Positions 1 through 12,089 of a stretch of 64,000 bases of DNA are shown in pieces. Both the position numbers and the translations under genes were made by a program. The first letter of the stretch is position 1. Each line of letters starts with the position of its first letter. The notes beneath the pieces are model-generated. The model saw only the letters and a program-made list of their open reading frames with translations. It did no database searches and was not told the DNA's origin. The DNA lies in contig NC_092560.1 of the NCBI RefSeq assembly GCF_037038585.1, positions 84,599,549-84,663,548 on the forward strand. The letters run 5' to 3'. This DNA comes from Patagioenas fasciata. Its lineage: Eukaryota; Chordata; Aves; Columbiformes; Columbidae.

Positions 1-320
1 CGAAACTCACCCCATCTCCGAGGGCCATTTGGACAAGAACTCCTGACAAGGACCATCTGAACATCATCCTTACAGGATTTTGCACCAAAACTTGGGTTTT
101 TCGGGAGGAAAGCAAGGTACCCGAGTGGTATTTTGATTGTGCACCATCTCAGCATCGCGTCCTCTTCGTTATCCGGCATTGCTTTGATATTTTTATCACC
201 AATTTGGTGCGGTGTGTCGTACGGAATAAATGTTTGATGACCCCCAGCGGGTTCTGCGTCCCCGACTCTGCTAAAACCAAGGGATGCGTGTAAGGAGCAA
301 GGGTTTTTCATGGTGCTGTA
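1..320. other. Unclassified unique sequence
   Basis: No coding or repeat identity is recognised. An AATAAA hexamer occurs near 225 and a GC-richer stretch follows, which faintly recalls the R/U5 end of an LTR. No paired LTR, primer-binding site or terminal TG/CA could be fixed, so I do not call one. Confidence 0.3.
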
Positions 321-424
321 GACAGGTTTAGGCGCTAGAGCTCCGCCTAAACCTCCGCCCTGTCCACTTTAACAGTCTCCAAAACGAAAAGCGTGACGCT
401 GTTCCATCACAGTATCGATGGAAC
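321..424. repeat. Two adjacent short inverted repeats
   Basis: GGTTTAGGCG at 325-334 pairs exactly with CGCCTAAACC at 344-353 around a 9-base loop. GACAG at 321-325 and CTGTC at 360-364 can pair further out. A second inverted repeat follows: GTTCCATC (401-408) with GATGGAAC (417-424), also with an 8-base loop. Each alone is close to chance in 64 kb; two within about 100 bases is unusual. No RNA family is recognised. Confidence 0.5.
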
Positions 425-859
425 ATGTTCCTCGTTGACTCTCAAACAGCAACGAGCAACCAGTCATAGAAATAAAAGGCAGAAAAGCTAATCAATTTCT
501 CTAGTTTAGTTTAGTGCCAGCTCTAAAAGGTTATTCAGCTGTTTCAAGGCTAGAAAACACTTAAACGCTCTTGGTATGCACCAGGAGTAGCGCTGGGTAG
601 CGGTACATTTGGTTTCTTTAAAAGATAATACAAACCAACCTATTTTGGCCTTTGCAAGAGAGCGGTTACCAAGGTATCAAGCGCTGTCCCCCGCGCTCCT
701 GGCTCTAAGGTACAGGGCCCAGCGGGGTTCGGTGTTTCTGCAGCTCCAAATCATTATCGCCGCACCTGCGGGGTTTTGATGCTCTCAAGTCCGAGTCTCT
801 GTATTATTGTGTCGGCCAGGCTGATGTTGGTATTGCCCGAGCTCTCTGGTGGTCCGAGG

Positions 860-1610
860 TCGGTTTTCTCCCCATCCTCGCATAGAATCCACTTGTTTGT
901 GTGTAATGAATAAATCAGATGGCAGCTTGATGGATAAATAACCTCCAGCTCCGTGCCCGGCCGGCCCGACTCTCGGCCACCTTTGGCTCTGCTATTACTG
1001 AGCTTTTCCATATTAACCACACAACGTGAACTATAAGTGCATATCATTGTCACTGAATAATACCCTTCAGTTGTATTTTGATAAGATTAAGACTTCTATT
1101 CGACTAAAATACTCCATTTAGAGTGTGATCCTTACTGTTTTGAGCAAAATGCAAACTCTTTTTCTATTTCCAATGCGATCCCGCTGGCAACTTTGAGTTA
1201 ATTCTGATTAACTCTCATGTTAAAACCAGCACTACCAGATCCTCTGTTTGCCCAGAATATGCGCAAGCAATAAGAAACCAGCAACAGTTAAAGAGTCCCA
1301 GTGATGAGCACCATAGCAAACCAGCATAAATAGTTCAATTCAACAATTAAGCCTCATGTTTGCTGCTTGTTTCCATTTTCCCCATCCCAGAGAAAACAAA
1401 TAACCGCAACCGCTGGTAATTAAAGATTTAACAACGAACGTGCCAAATAAGCCACTTTGCACATCGAGGGGCGCAACCTCGATTCCTCACACACGGCAAA
1501 TTGTGCCACCCCATAAAGCAGCATTAAGATGGTAATGCCGGCTGGCTGAGCCCTTAATTGGGGGAATCGCAATCAAGAGCCCCCCGTCTGGCCTAAATGC
1601 TGAGTTTTAA
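860..1610. promoter_or_regulatory. Enhancer-like non-coding block
   Basis: No transposon and no plausible ORF. The stretch is AT-rich with homeodomain-type words, including a CTTAATTG word at 1553-1560 followed by GGGGGAATCGCAATCAAG. Composition resembles conserved non-coding elements near developmental genes. Conservation itself was not tested, so the call is inference. Confidence 0.35.
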
Positions 1611-3119
1611 ACAGATGTCTTCAAAAGGAAAGGGGAGGGAGACGTCGAGGGAAGGGAATACAAAAGGATTGGGCAAACAGATTAATCTGGGCCTCCCTAT
1701 GCGTAGATGCAAAATGAAGATATTCTGCCCCAAAAGCGCTTTGAAGTTTGACCTGGACAGCACGGATCGCTAAATTCATAGACAAATCTTAAGCTTAAGT
1801 CTTAAACCAGGACTATCTAACGGTGCTTTCATACGCAAAAGGGAAATTTTACCATATGATTTCCCGGAGGAAAACAAGAAACCTCTTGTCCACATGCATT
1901 AATTTCAGTTCCAACGCAGCGTAAGCCACAATTTAGCTCAAAGAGTCTCGCCTTTCTTCCCCATACCCCCCAAATAAATACTTTCTATGCATTTGTGGAC
2001 AAAAACCAGATCGCAATGTTGGATGGGACTGATTTCTGCTCATCTTTATGGCTTCTATCCATAAATGTGAAGCCATAAAAGTCATAGAGTTACATTTCTC
2101 CACCCAATATCGCAGCCAGGATTTGGGTATCAGAAAGAGTCACACGTTGGTCATCTTGGTAGATAAGGAATTGACCACCAAATTGGCAATCAGGCATCTG
2201 AGTGCAAGCCATTGTGACTTGATTATATTCATTATGGGATAGTCTAAACTGTAATCACACACACAGGGCTTTGAAAGGGCTAATTTTGCAACGCTGAAAA
2301 TGATTATAGGGCGAATCGGCGAGGATTAAAGATCTAAATTCTTCTCTGTTATTAAAAACTAACAACAAAACCCCAGACAGAAAGCACCCAGATACCAAAC
2401 AAGCCACAGTTTTACAAAAGAAACATGCATCTCTTTGCTTTGTAACAGCCTTGCAGGTCTTCCTTAAAGGGAAAGCAACTAATATCTTTAATTATCATTT
2501 AAAAACCAAAGGGGAAGCTAATGGTAATCAATACGTGCCAGAAGCTGGGAACTGTACAGTATAGATAAGGGAAGGAAAAGGCCAATAAACCAAGTCTGTG
2601 AGTGATGTAATTGAAACAATCTGGGATGTTATTCTTCTCAAAGAAGCAAATGAATCCATAGGGTGGATTTATCCATATTAGTACAGCCCATTATTAACAC
2701 AAGCGGGAGAATTGATAACGGAAAATACGTCCCACATGTGGGAAAGGCCCAGCTGATGTATGGTTGGCCAAGGGTGAAACATCACCACAATTACTTTAGC
2801 AATATAGAAGTATCAACACTATATTCCCTTCATATCATCTTTCATCACTTACCAACAGGAGCTTTGGGAAACTAGGGTTGGTGTTCTTGAGTATCTTGCC
2901 AACACTAAGGTTCATTTATTGGCAAACAACATTTCACGTGGCGAAATTAACGGCACTTTGGGAAATGATTGAGTTGGGAGGGCAAAAAAACACCCGAAAA
3001 TCAGCTCAGGCCGTGCTAAAAGGATTTAGGACATACCTGAGATGGGGAATCTCCTCTGATGGGGAGCAGGCGCGTTCCCATTGTGGCTCCACATTCTTAG
3101 GAACACGGTTTTGGAATCT
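1611..3119. other. Unique AT-rich non-coding sequence
   Basis: No known repeat, RNA or exon is recognised. Scattered TAAT words occur, with CATTTAAAAACC and TAATGGTAATCAATAC around 2500-2540. Short ORFs here (64-94 codons) have no domain-like content. Confidence 0.35.
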
Positions 3120-3150
3120 GAGGAAGAGAAAACAAAGAATTAGCATAATT

Positions 3151-3180
3151 ATTACTAATTAATAATAATTACTAATTAAT
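3151..3180. repeat. 17-bp-period pair of TAATTA sites
   Basis: ATTACTAATTAAT occurs at 3151-3163 and again at 3168-3180, a period of 17 bp. Each copy has the homeodomain core TAATTA. It may be a clustered homeodomain site or just a local AT-rich duplication. Confidence 0.6.
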
Positions 3181-3639
3181 TTCTAACCACAGTTAATAAT
3201 AAGACACAAAATGAGTTCATCTCCTTATATTTCCACAGGGGAAGGTTCAAGGAAAAGTAACAAACTGAAGTCACCAAATGAACAACAGAAGTTGGACCGT
3301 TTGGGACTCCTATATTGTTCAGTGGTGGATGGGACCAACTCACAGCTATCGATACAATAAAACCACTCATTTTGCTGAAATAATCACCATGGAACTAAGA
3401 GCAGCTGGGGTGTTCACACAGCGTGCCAACAATCCGGATTCACACCCTTTCACCATTCCCCACAGGGCGGGAGATTCACCTGGAGGTCCCAAACCAAGAC
3501 GAGTGTCCAACCTGAGTGATGCGCAAGGGAAAATACAATGGTTTTTACTCCAAAAACCATCATGGGGATGGAAAACCTTTCTTAGGAAGCGTCTCTTCAG
3601 AAGAAGGGGAGATTTGAGCTAAAATATTCCATTTATTTC
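3181..3639. other. Unique non-coding sequence
   Basis: No repeat family or exon recognised. The 114-codon plus-strand frame at 3278-3622 lacks any recognisable domain and is treated as chance. Confidence 0.3.
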
Positions 3640-4000
3640 AAAAGAAAGGCCTGGTTACCACAACAACCCCACAGGGCCATCCTTCTCTACCAAGGTTGCA
3701 ACACCACGCGGCTTCGCAGAAGCGAAGCAACCCCCAATTAAATCGCCCTTAATTAATCCAAATATAAATGGTAGAACACATCCAGATGCAAAAACAGTGA
3801 TTTCCTCACAAGTTTTGAGGTGAACAACAGAACGAGGCGCAAACGAACAGGCCGGTGTTTTTATGGCATAATGCAAAGGAGTAATTACTCCAAACGCTAA
3901 ACCATTCAAACACTGGAAATATACGTCCTGGTATTTACGGCAGGACAGCCCATCTAATATTTCCCCCACCTCATTGCGAAGTCAGAGCTGGTTTTGCAGC
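3640..4000. promoter_or_regulatory. Enhancer-like block with TAATTA palindrome
   Basis: It contains a CTTAATTAATCC word near 3750, an abdominal-B/CDX-like TTTTATGGC at 3858-3866, and the perfect 14-bp palindrome GGAGTAATTACTCC at 3878-3891 with a TAATTA core. No ORF or transposon explains the stretch. The regulatory role is inferred from motif clustering only. Confidence 0.4.
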
Positions 4001-4329
4001 AGAAATCAGGGCCCTTTCCCACCAAACAAACACCTTTTTAAATTATTAACAGCCGCAGCGCAACACCCAAAGCAAATGCGGCCTACGAGGAATACAAAGG
4101 AAGGTGAGGAAATGTTTACAGGAATAGAAAAACCTTTGGAAATCGTTTGTTTCTCCACATGTACCAGGCACAACAAACTCAGTTACCAGTTCGTTTCCAT
4201 TGCTCAGAATTGGGGGTCCCACTGAAATAAGGTTTTCTGGTCCCAATTCGAGGGATCCCCAAAGAATCCTCACTTTCAAAACAGCTGCGTAAAGTATTAA
4301 GTACTTATAGTTGGAGTAAATGAACGTAA

Positions 4330-4520
4330 GCGAATAAATCTACAAATGCAATCACCACGAGCTATCAGATGACTTCTTTAATTGCTATGGATTGCCCTTT
4401 AGGCATCATAATGAAATTAATGCAACGTGCGAGGAATCGATAGTCACCGATTAATCCAATCAGAGCAACTCTTCTGAAGACTCTTTAACCCCTAGACATT
4501 ATTTATTGGTTTATAATGCA
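4330..4520. promoter_or_regulatory. Enhancer-like block with K50 homeodomain site
   Basis: GATTAATCC at 4449-4457 holds TAATCC, the OTX/PITX (K50) core, overlapping an inverted GATTA. Nearby are ATAATGAAATTAATGC and TTATTTATTGG words. No repeat or ORF accounts for it. Inference only. Confidence 0.4.
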
Positions 4521-4608
4521 AGTGTAGGCAAACACGGGGTAAATTTAGGAGTGTAGCAAAGTTATCTGGCTGTTCTACAAGTTCAAGGTGTTGCAATATG
4601 GGATTTTG

Positions 4609-4640
4609 CACATATATATATGTGTGTATATATATATAGG
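4609..4640. repeat. Short AT/GT microsatellite
   Basis: Alternating TA with a TGTGTG interruption, including the perfect palindrome CACATATATATATGTG at 4609-4624. Confidence 0.8.
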
Positions 4641-4697
4641 GTATGTTCGCCCTTGAAGGTTAAGTGTTCTACTCATTCTCATCCTTGAGGAGCTTGC

Positions 4698-4752
4698 AAA
4701 TCCTGGTTTCCCCCTCCAAATCCTGGTTTCCCCCTCCAAATCCTGGTCTCCC
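4698..4752. repeat. 20-bp tandem repeat, about 2.6 copies
   Basis: The unit AATCCTGGTTTCCCCCTCCA repeats with a 20-bp period. The third, partial copy carries one T-to-C change (TGGTCTCCCC). Confidence 0.85.
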
Positions 4753-6605
4753 CATCACTCACAGACCACAGTGGTCCCAGGATCAGTCCTTAGATCCATT
4801 CCAAGAGCTCCTCAAAACTTAATGTTTGCTCCTTATAAACCAAAGAGGGTTAAAGACGAAACAAAAAGGCATTTTGGCCTTTTCAACGCTATCAAATTCG
4901 CAATACAAAGGGGTTTTTTATATAGAATACATTTGCTGGTGTTTAAACAAAGCGAGTACCTGGCAACAAACCCCCGAGCCAAATTATTGCGAACAGCGAA
5001 ACAATAATCACAGCAATAAATAGGATGTGTTGGAAATTATAGCGGCCTGAAAACATTTACCCCATCTGACAATATATGGGACGATTTAGCTCCTGGTGAG
5101 CAACATCATTTCTGTTTTTACTATTATATAGAGATTCCTGCAAAGTAAAGTTGTTATATACACCCATAAAAATATCCATGGGGTGAAGTCACTTGAGGGA
5201 GATGCACTTTTCTCTTTGCTAAATCAACTTTTAGCTGGATGTTGTTGTCCTCATCGCCTGGTCATGCGTTGTAACCACCTCCAAAAGGCGCTCCAGAAAC
5301 AAGAGGGTTGCGGTTCGCTCCGGGTGAAGCCGACACGTTATCGATTGAGCACATCAACTAAAATCATACAATGCTCGCAGTTGTTCTACTCCCATCATTC
5401 TCATGGGGTATTAAAGCAGACACCGCAATACGACGCGTTTCTTCTTCTTTGGGGGTGGGTTTTTAAGGCACAAGCTTCGCACCGTTAATGCGCATAAATC
5501 CTCCTTTTGGATCCAATCCTACGTGCTTCTCGTTTTCATTAATGACGGAAGAGATTCTGAAGCACATAGGGAACGTTACCTTGGTCTCAGCCCTATCACA
5601 ACACCCCAGTCCCCATTTGCCTCCTAACAGCATCCCCAATCGATAAATATTTGCACAGCATTTTCAAACCGCCACTTTTAATACTGTCCTCGCATCCTAA
5701 AGATGAGCATTAACCGCCGTGTGATTCCTGAAAATGGTTCTATTTTCTGTTTTGCTTATTGCAGGTATTAGAAACTCTTGTTCCCTCGGCAGTTTGAAGT
5801 ACCTTCTTCTTACATTTGTATCATAATGGAGCGCTCAACTATTCATCACGCTTCGCCTCAACCGGCTTCATTACAGCGACACACAACGACGGAGAATTGC
5901 AATTCTAAGCAATTCCCCAAAATATGAAGATATTCACAAGGAGAAACAAGCACCGTCTTCGCTTGCCAAACAAAATGCAAAGGGATAGAAAGAATACATT
6001 TAAATTTCAAGTTATATTTGGGACACAACCTTGCAGCAAACACCCATGGAAGCATTTACAATGAATACAGTTCATGCCACTAGACATTGACATCTAAAAA
6101 TAGCATTGCAGGTCTGGCCTTCCATCGCAAGGTGAACGCAAGTCTGAAATGAACCCAGACATAAAATACAAGGGAATATCCAGCCCAATGTCCTTGCTGC
6201 AACGGCCAAAAGTTGATTCTGATACAGAAAATACTCAATTTTAAGCCATTTCCATATAGTTGGTATAATCTGGCACATCTAGGAGGAAATAGGAACCTCC
6301 CCCCGCCCAGGGGCAGAATTCCACCTCCAAAAATGTACAACTTTGATGCACCAATTGCACCCTTAACTAGAACAGCTACCACTGTTAGTAATGCTCATTA
6401 AGGCGGTTAATCAGTTCAAACTATGCAGTAATTGTAATTCCTGCTAATGAGCGAGTATCTTGAGATTAGGCCTGGAAATCATTAATGATTCCCCACACCA
6501 AAAACCAGCTTTTCATCCTCCAAATGACACGTACATACCCCAAATCCTCCAACGCCGCTTATGTAGCATCAACCTTCCGAGTCCCTTTGCAAAGATAACC
6601 CAAAT
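4753..6605. other. Unique sequence with enhancer-like patches
   Basis: No repeat family or exon recognised. AT-rich, motif-dense patches lie at about 5020-5180 and 6060-6480. A perfect 14-bp palindrome, AGAATTGCAATTCT, lies at 5893-5906; about four such palindromes are expected by chance in a window this long. Overlapping ORFs of 60-101 codons are not credible genes. Confidence 0.3.
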
Positions 6606-6800
6606 TACTGAATCCCGGCTTTAAGGGACCTCAAGGATCATCCAGTCCAACCGTTGTGGGGAAAAGCCCGGTCTAGACAAGCTGGTTCAGCCCAGTCTTA
6701 AAATGGTTCAACATTGGGGGATCCAGCACTTCCCCAAGGAGATTATTCCAAGGGCTGATCGTTCTCATGGGGAAAAATGTCCCTTTTGGGTCATTTTTGT
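6606..6800 (-). mobile_element. Old CR1 LINE fragment (3' end)
   Basis: Read on the minus strand it ends with the CR1 tail: plus-strand words CTCAAGGATCATCCAGTCCA, then a GTCTAGAC region and CCAGCACTTCCCCAAGGAG. Divergence is high and the ATTCTRTG tail is eroded, so this is an older copy than the others here. Boundaries are approximate. Confidence 0.75.
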
Positions 6801-8640
6801 GGCCCTTCGCATCTGCGAAATAAAACATAATATAGTGGCAGCATTTGTTTCACTGCGACCCATAAAAGCACTTTCAAGATGCTGCATTTAATTGGAGTTT
6901 TATAGCGCCCGTGAACAAACCCGCTCTAAATGCATCTAACATCGAGTTCTGTGTTTCCTCCTCCCTCTCGCTTTACGGTTCCCTCATCCTCCACCTCCTC
7001 ATCTTTCAAAGAATAAACTCATCCTCCTTACCCGACCAGGAAAAAATGCTGCGACGCATAAGAATGAGAACTCGGAAACATCTGTCAAGAGAGAGACCAA
7101 AAGCTCTTGTTCTCCGGTTTAATTTCGAGATGTTAGATGTGATAACCTGGACAAGTGCCAGGAGGATCCGCGTTTGCACGCAAGGAAGTTTAAGCTACAC
7201 AGAAAATAGGAGATAAATAACGTCTAAGCTGCGATACCTTTACGCAGGGAATGTGGCTCCAAAGACTAAGCTCTGACAACCAAATTCCCTGGTTTATGTG
7301 TCATATGCCTCAAGTATACGAATATTTCATAAATATTCCCTTAAACGTAACCGCCCTCTTGGGACACAGCACACAGGGCATCGGTGCGAGTTTGGGCAAC
7401 ATGCTTGTTCATCCCAGCCTGGTGTGCATCTTCCTGTAATTAATTAGGGCCTGGAAGAAGTGGATTTGATTAGGAGTCAACTGCTTAATATCTTAAGCTG
7501 GGTTTTAAGTCCACTCAAACCAACGGGGGAAACCAGTTTGAGCTCCACGTCCCGTGCAATCTCTCAGCTTCTCTTCCAGCTCCCGTCGTGCTGCCGTGTG
7601 GGTTTGAGTTATTCCCTCTGCAGAAAAACATGGGAAACTCCCCCCATCCTCAGCCTTTTTCCCTTCACACGCACTCAAGCACCTTACGGGTCCCTCTTCC
7701 AACACCCACCCGGAGCAGAGGAGTCATCCAAAGTGCCATTTTCTAGCGGAAAAAAGAGAATAAAAAGCACTGACAGGCAGCACATCTCTTCTTGTGCCCG
7801 ATTTGTGACCGCTCACATCTTGGAAAGATGATGTGAAGTGACTGCAAATGGACCTCGGCTGCTGCCTCCTCGCTCTTCTTCTAAATCAGTCGCAGCCAAA
7901 GCATCACTGCAAACACCAGATGCCGAGCTGCGATTTAATACTCCCAGCACTTCTATTTCCATCCATAAATACCTGTTATTAATAGTATATAATGCCATTT
8001 AGCTCTCAGGATCCCAAGAAATGGACAAGTTTATGCCCAGCTGCATTGCAAGTGCTGTGAAATAGGGCACCGAACACTTTGGGGAGGAGAAGGGAAGAAT
8101 AGGAACAAACATCCTCACTAATGAGCAGCATCGGGCACCAAACGACCCGAAATATTTTCGGCTGGCACTATGGTTAAACACAGAACCAAAGCGAGATAAC
8201 ACCAAAAGGCTTTTTAACTGGGAAAAAGTGGATTTCCAGTCAATACGCACAAATTTAACACAGCACCGAGTAGGGTACTGATAAACACAACTCAAGCCAT
8301 CCACATCTCACATAGTTATTAAGCAATAAAAGAATATATTTTTCCAGGGAAACAACAAATGGTACAAACTGTTGACCAGCTGCAGATTATTATTAAACAG
8401 GATAAAACACTTTTTCCCTGCAAAAAATGATGCTCAAGCGCTTAAACCATTCCGGTTGAAATAGTCATTAAGAAGCCGGTCTGCAGCACGTGAGGCTGAA
8501 GAGTCACAGCAATCAGTTAAGACTGATGAAATTACACGCAATTATAGTAAGATTCGGGGGAATTGATGAGTTCGGCTCGTGAAGTGCACAAATAATCCTC
8601 TTTTTGTTGAGATGGTGTTAAAAGAGACACAAAACTGTTC
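6801..8640. promoter_or_regulatory. Unique stretch with several enhancer-like patches
   Basis: Patches rich in homeodomain words occur at about 6820-6910 (TTTAATTGGAGTTTTATAGC), 7300-7340, 7940-8010 and 8440-8600. A perfect 8-bp inverted repeat with a 3-base loop (GAATATTT/AAATATTC) sits at 7320-7338. The frame at 7460-7831 (123 codons) has no domain signal. Regulatory role is inferred. Confidence 0.3.
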
Positions 8641-9959
8641 GGAGAGCACCTATATTGCTTCTGCTTTACCTGCAGGATGATCACAGGGTGCTCTGAAGGA
8701 AGGGGAGACACCGTGGTTTTTATGGTTTATGGTTTATTAAGCAGATACAGACTCAAATTTCAATTATGTGACTCTGGGCTATTTCAAGTCACAACCAAAA
8801 CTTGGTGCAAAGACTAAAATTAGACAACTAAGCTACAAAACACATCCAGGAGAGTCGAGAGTTAAGAGGCACCTGTATCCTTATACTCTGTTTGTTCACC
8901 AATTCCACCGGCTCCAGCCTAAATTGCGCCGTTGTTGGCTCCGTGTATTTTCCCCCATTTAAATGTCATTGTCACAAAGGAGGTGCCCCTGCCGTGAGCA
9001 TTGGACTCGCTACAATTATTCCAGCCCGGCTAAGAGCTTATTTCCAACAATTTGAGTTGTCCCCACCTCATTTATCACAAGAGCTCTTTGTTTTGAATGG
9101 AAGCTACGACTTCATTCATGTCAACGGGGCTGCAGGTGAAAGGCAACCGGGGACAAATTAGGTCCTGCTTTATTACTAGGGACAAAAGCACCGTGTCCCC
9201 GAGCACTAGGGATGTGTCACTCGGCTTCCAGGATTAGCAGCGCCAGCTTTTTGGCCACACCAAACCCAGTTGCTGGCAATGAGAACGCCGCGGCTTTAAC
9301 TACCTATTCCCATTTAAAGCTATAAATGAGATTAAACGGTCCTAGCTCAAGTCATACTGTTATTAGGGAGTGGTTTGAGCAACGCTGGGATGGTGATTGT
9401 AGTTTCGCTGTCATTATTTTCAGTTCCCTGGGGATATGTGGACGCGTTCACCCGGCTCCACCACCATATCGGCCTCTAACAGCAGCCGCTTCTGCACTAT
9501 GTACATCTGGTTACGGAGAATTACTTGAGAAAAAGTCAACTCCGTGGCCAATCTGACAGCAAGAAGCATGGTCAATCGATCGCATCGACGTTAAAACCAA
9601 GCCTACGGAGGCTCAGCCTCCAGCGGGGAAGGGAAATCCTTACAAGTTTGGTGTGACTTTGATGCGGTTCGTTGAGAAACTCCTTCCTGTTTCTCCGCGG
9701 ACGCCACGCGAGGAAATGTTAAAGAAGGAACACCTCGCATCATCACGGTTGCTGTAAAACCCTTTTCCCCAGAGGCTCCAGCTCAGATGTGCTATTTGAG
9801 TCACATGGAGGCTCCCGCTCCCTCTCCCTAATTTTCCAGCTGGGTTAACGAGGCGGGAGGAGGTCAAGTGCTTGACAGAGAAATCACACCCAGTGTCAGA
9901 GCCACAATCAAAAGCCGGGGTCCTCCAAACACCTGCTCTTTTGCTGGCACCGTGCATCA
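8641..9959. other. Unique non-coding sequence
   Basis: No repeat family recognised. A motif-rich patch lies at about 9270-9430, with CCCATTTAAAGCTATAAATG. Frames up to 109 codons show no recognisable protein. Confidence 0.3.
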
Positions 9960-10740
9960 TGATCCCCACGTCTTATTTGCCTTCTATTACTCATAAGGCT
10001 GATTATACCTCTGTTTATTAGTACTCACTAATGGCTTTTAGCACTGAAATGCTAAATTTGCATTAAGCACACAAACCTCCCAGTTCTTGCTGCTGTTCTG
10101 CGTTACCTTTACCCAATTATTGTAACTTGCAGAGTTACAAGTAACTACATACGCTGTGCAGCTGCAGAAAAATCACATCTCACAACATTTCTCCTTCCAG
10201 ATCGGGCTGAAATATGAAAGCAGAGCCAAGAAAATGATCAACAGCACCAGCACCACCACTGAATTGATTCATTCTTTCAACAGTAACATCACTGTGCCTG
10301 GGGAAGGAATGAACTGAAAGAGCATCCAGAGGCACCACTGATTTGTATCAACTGGTCACGTTTAAGAAAATAGAAGTCAAACAGTAAGCACTGCCCAGCA
10401 TTGTGGTTTTGCCATTTACCTGCAAGCGCTGTCCATCACTCGCATGGCTCATTGTAACAATAATCGCTTATCAGGCCCAATGCCCCATAATACACAGCAA
10501 CAACAATAAGAGCGCAATGAATTGGGCTTAAATAGGGCCTTTAGTTTCAAAGGAACCCTCTTCATTTCTCCCCGGGGGATTTAAACGCCAAGCCAGACCG
10601 CAGCTCACAAAACCAGCGCTGGCTTCGCATTTGGCAAAGAAATTTGTCATCGGGACGTTGCTAATTTGCACCCGGTGCCTTCCCCGATGCATTTGGGGCC
10701 GCAGCTGAGGCAGCGCCAGCCCGCGAGGACCAGGCCCTGG
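9960..10740. promoter_or_regulatory. Enhancer-like block with inverted SOX-type site
   Basis: ATTGTAACAAT at 10451-10461 is two SOX-type half-sites in inverted orientation, followed by TAATCGCTTATCAGG. Around 10036 TTTAGCA and TGCTAAA form a short inverted repeat. The distal part (10560-10740) is GC-richer. No ORF or transposon fits. Inference only. Confidence 0.35.
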
Positions 10741-11067
10741 GGATCCAAATACACTTTATCATTCACACAAAGCACTTCTTCTCCTCTGGCTTCTCCCCAT
10801 GGAATCAGCCTCGTGCCAACCCACTAACTGCACGGGCTGTGTTGGACACTGAGCCCCAACAGCGTATCACTCCTTACTGCATTTTTCTGTCTTTTTCTAA
10901 CAAAAGACCTTTGCTTTCTAACATATGGTTTTATATGGTGATGGATAGAACACCTTAAAGTCTCTAAAGGACATCACAAGAACAGCACACGCTACACCGA
11001 ACCCAAAAGAGGGCGGAAAAAGAACATCTGCTGCCCTAAGAGCAGCTTTGAATCCTCCTTCCCTTGT

Positions 11068-11625
11068 TTCACAGAATGGACCAGGTTGGAAAAGCCCTCA
11101 GAGATCATCCAGTCCAACCCTTGGGCCAACTCCAGTCCATTGACCAGATCATGGCACTAAGTGCCAGGTCCAATCTCAGTTTAAAAACCTCCAGGGTCGG
11201 TGAGTCCAGCACCTCCCTGAGCAGCCATTCCAATGCCTGACCGCTCTCTCTGTGAAGAATTTCCAGCCTAATTTTCTAATCTCCAGCCTAAATTTCCCCT
11301 GGCAGAGTTGAAGCCCATGCCCCCTTGTCCTATTGCTGACTGCCTGGGAGAAGAGCCCAATCCCCCCTGGCTAGAACTGCCCTTCAGGTGGTTCTAGAGA
11401 GTGCTGAGCTCACCTCTAAGTCTCCTCTGCTCCAGACTGAACAAGCCCAGCTCCCTCAGCCTCTCCCCATAGGGCTTGTGCTCAAGTCCCTTCCCCAGTC
11501 TTGTTGCTCTTCTCTGGACCCGCTCCAGCACTTCAAGCTCTTTCCTGAGCTGAGGGGCCCAGAACTGAACACAATACTCCAGGTACTACTCCAGGTTTCT
11601 CCCCATGATGCAGCAGTACAGTGAT
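11068..11625 (-). mobile_element. CR1 LINE, 5'-truncated, ~560 bp
   Basis: This is a classic CR1 3' end on the minus strand. The plus strand starts with TTCACAGAATGG and GGTTGGAAAAGCCCTCAGAG, and runs through CTTGTCCTATTGCTG, CAGCCTCTCCCCATAGGGCT and CTGGACCCGCTCCAGCA to CAGAACTGAACACAATACTC. The copy is 5'-truncated and its ORF2 relic is interrupted. A near-duplication of ATCTCCAGCCTAA at about 11263-11291 is internal. Confidence 0.92.
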
Positions 11626-12089
11626 ACCACGGTGAAGAACTTGGCTTCAAAGCACAAAGTCTGGATAAACTCCACAAAAACCCACCTGATTGAGCTTCCC
11701 ACTCGCTTTTCCTGCTTTGTTTTACCCGTTGTTCCCTTTTGAATAAATCACATCAGCAATCATTCCAGAAAAACAACAGAGAGGAAGAAAAACCATAAGC
11801 CAAGGCCTCCACATCATGAGACGCACAATTAATAAAGTGGCTGCTTCTTGCCTTTCAGTGACCCAAAAATCCCCCATGTTCTCCTTATCAACCTTTATAA
11901 AGCGCAGGAATATTTGCTAAAGCTCAGCCCAAGTAGGCTGGGCTGGGGGACGTTTGGGAACTTCAACCCCCCACTTAAAACAAGGTTCAAGACCAAACCT
12001 TTGTTTGGCAATGGAGAAATAAATGGCAGCCGCCCACTCTGAAATACATCTCTAGAAATGCTCAAAAGCCGCTCACCAAGTTCAAGAGG
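11626..12089. other. Unique non-coding sequence
   Basis: No repeat, RNA or exon recognised between the CR1 copy and the next enhancer-like block. Confidence 0.3.

Noticed and set aside
1..320. Retroviral LTR end at the window start
   Set aside because: Only an AATAAA hexamer and GC-richer 3' flank; no termini, TATA box or partner LTR identified.
5893..5906. 14-bp palindrome AGAATTGCAATTCT as a special site
   Set aside because: About four such perfect palindromes are expected by chance in 64 kb, and nothing around it supports a role.
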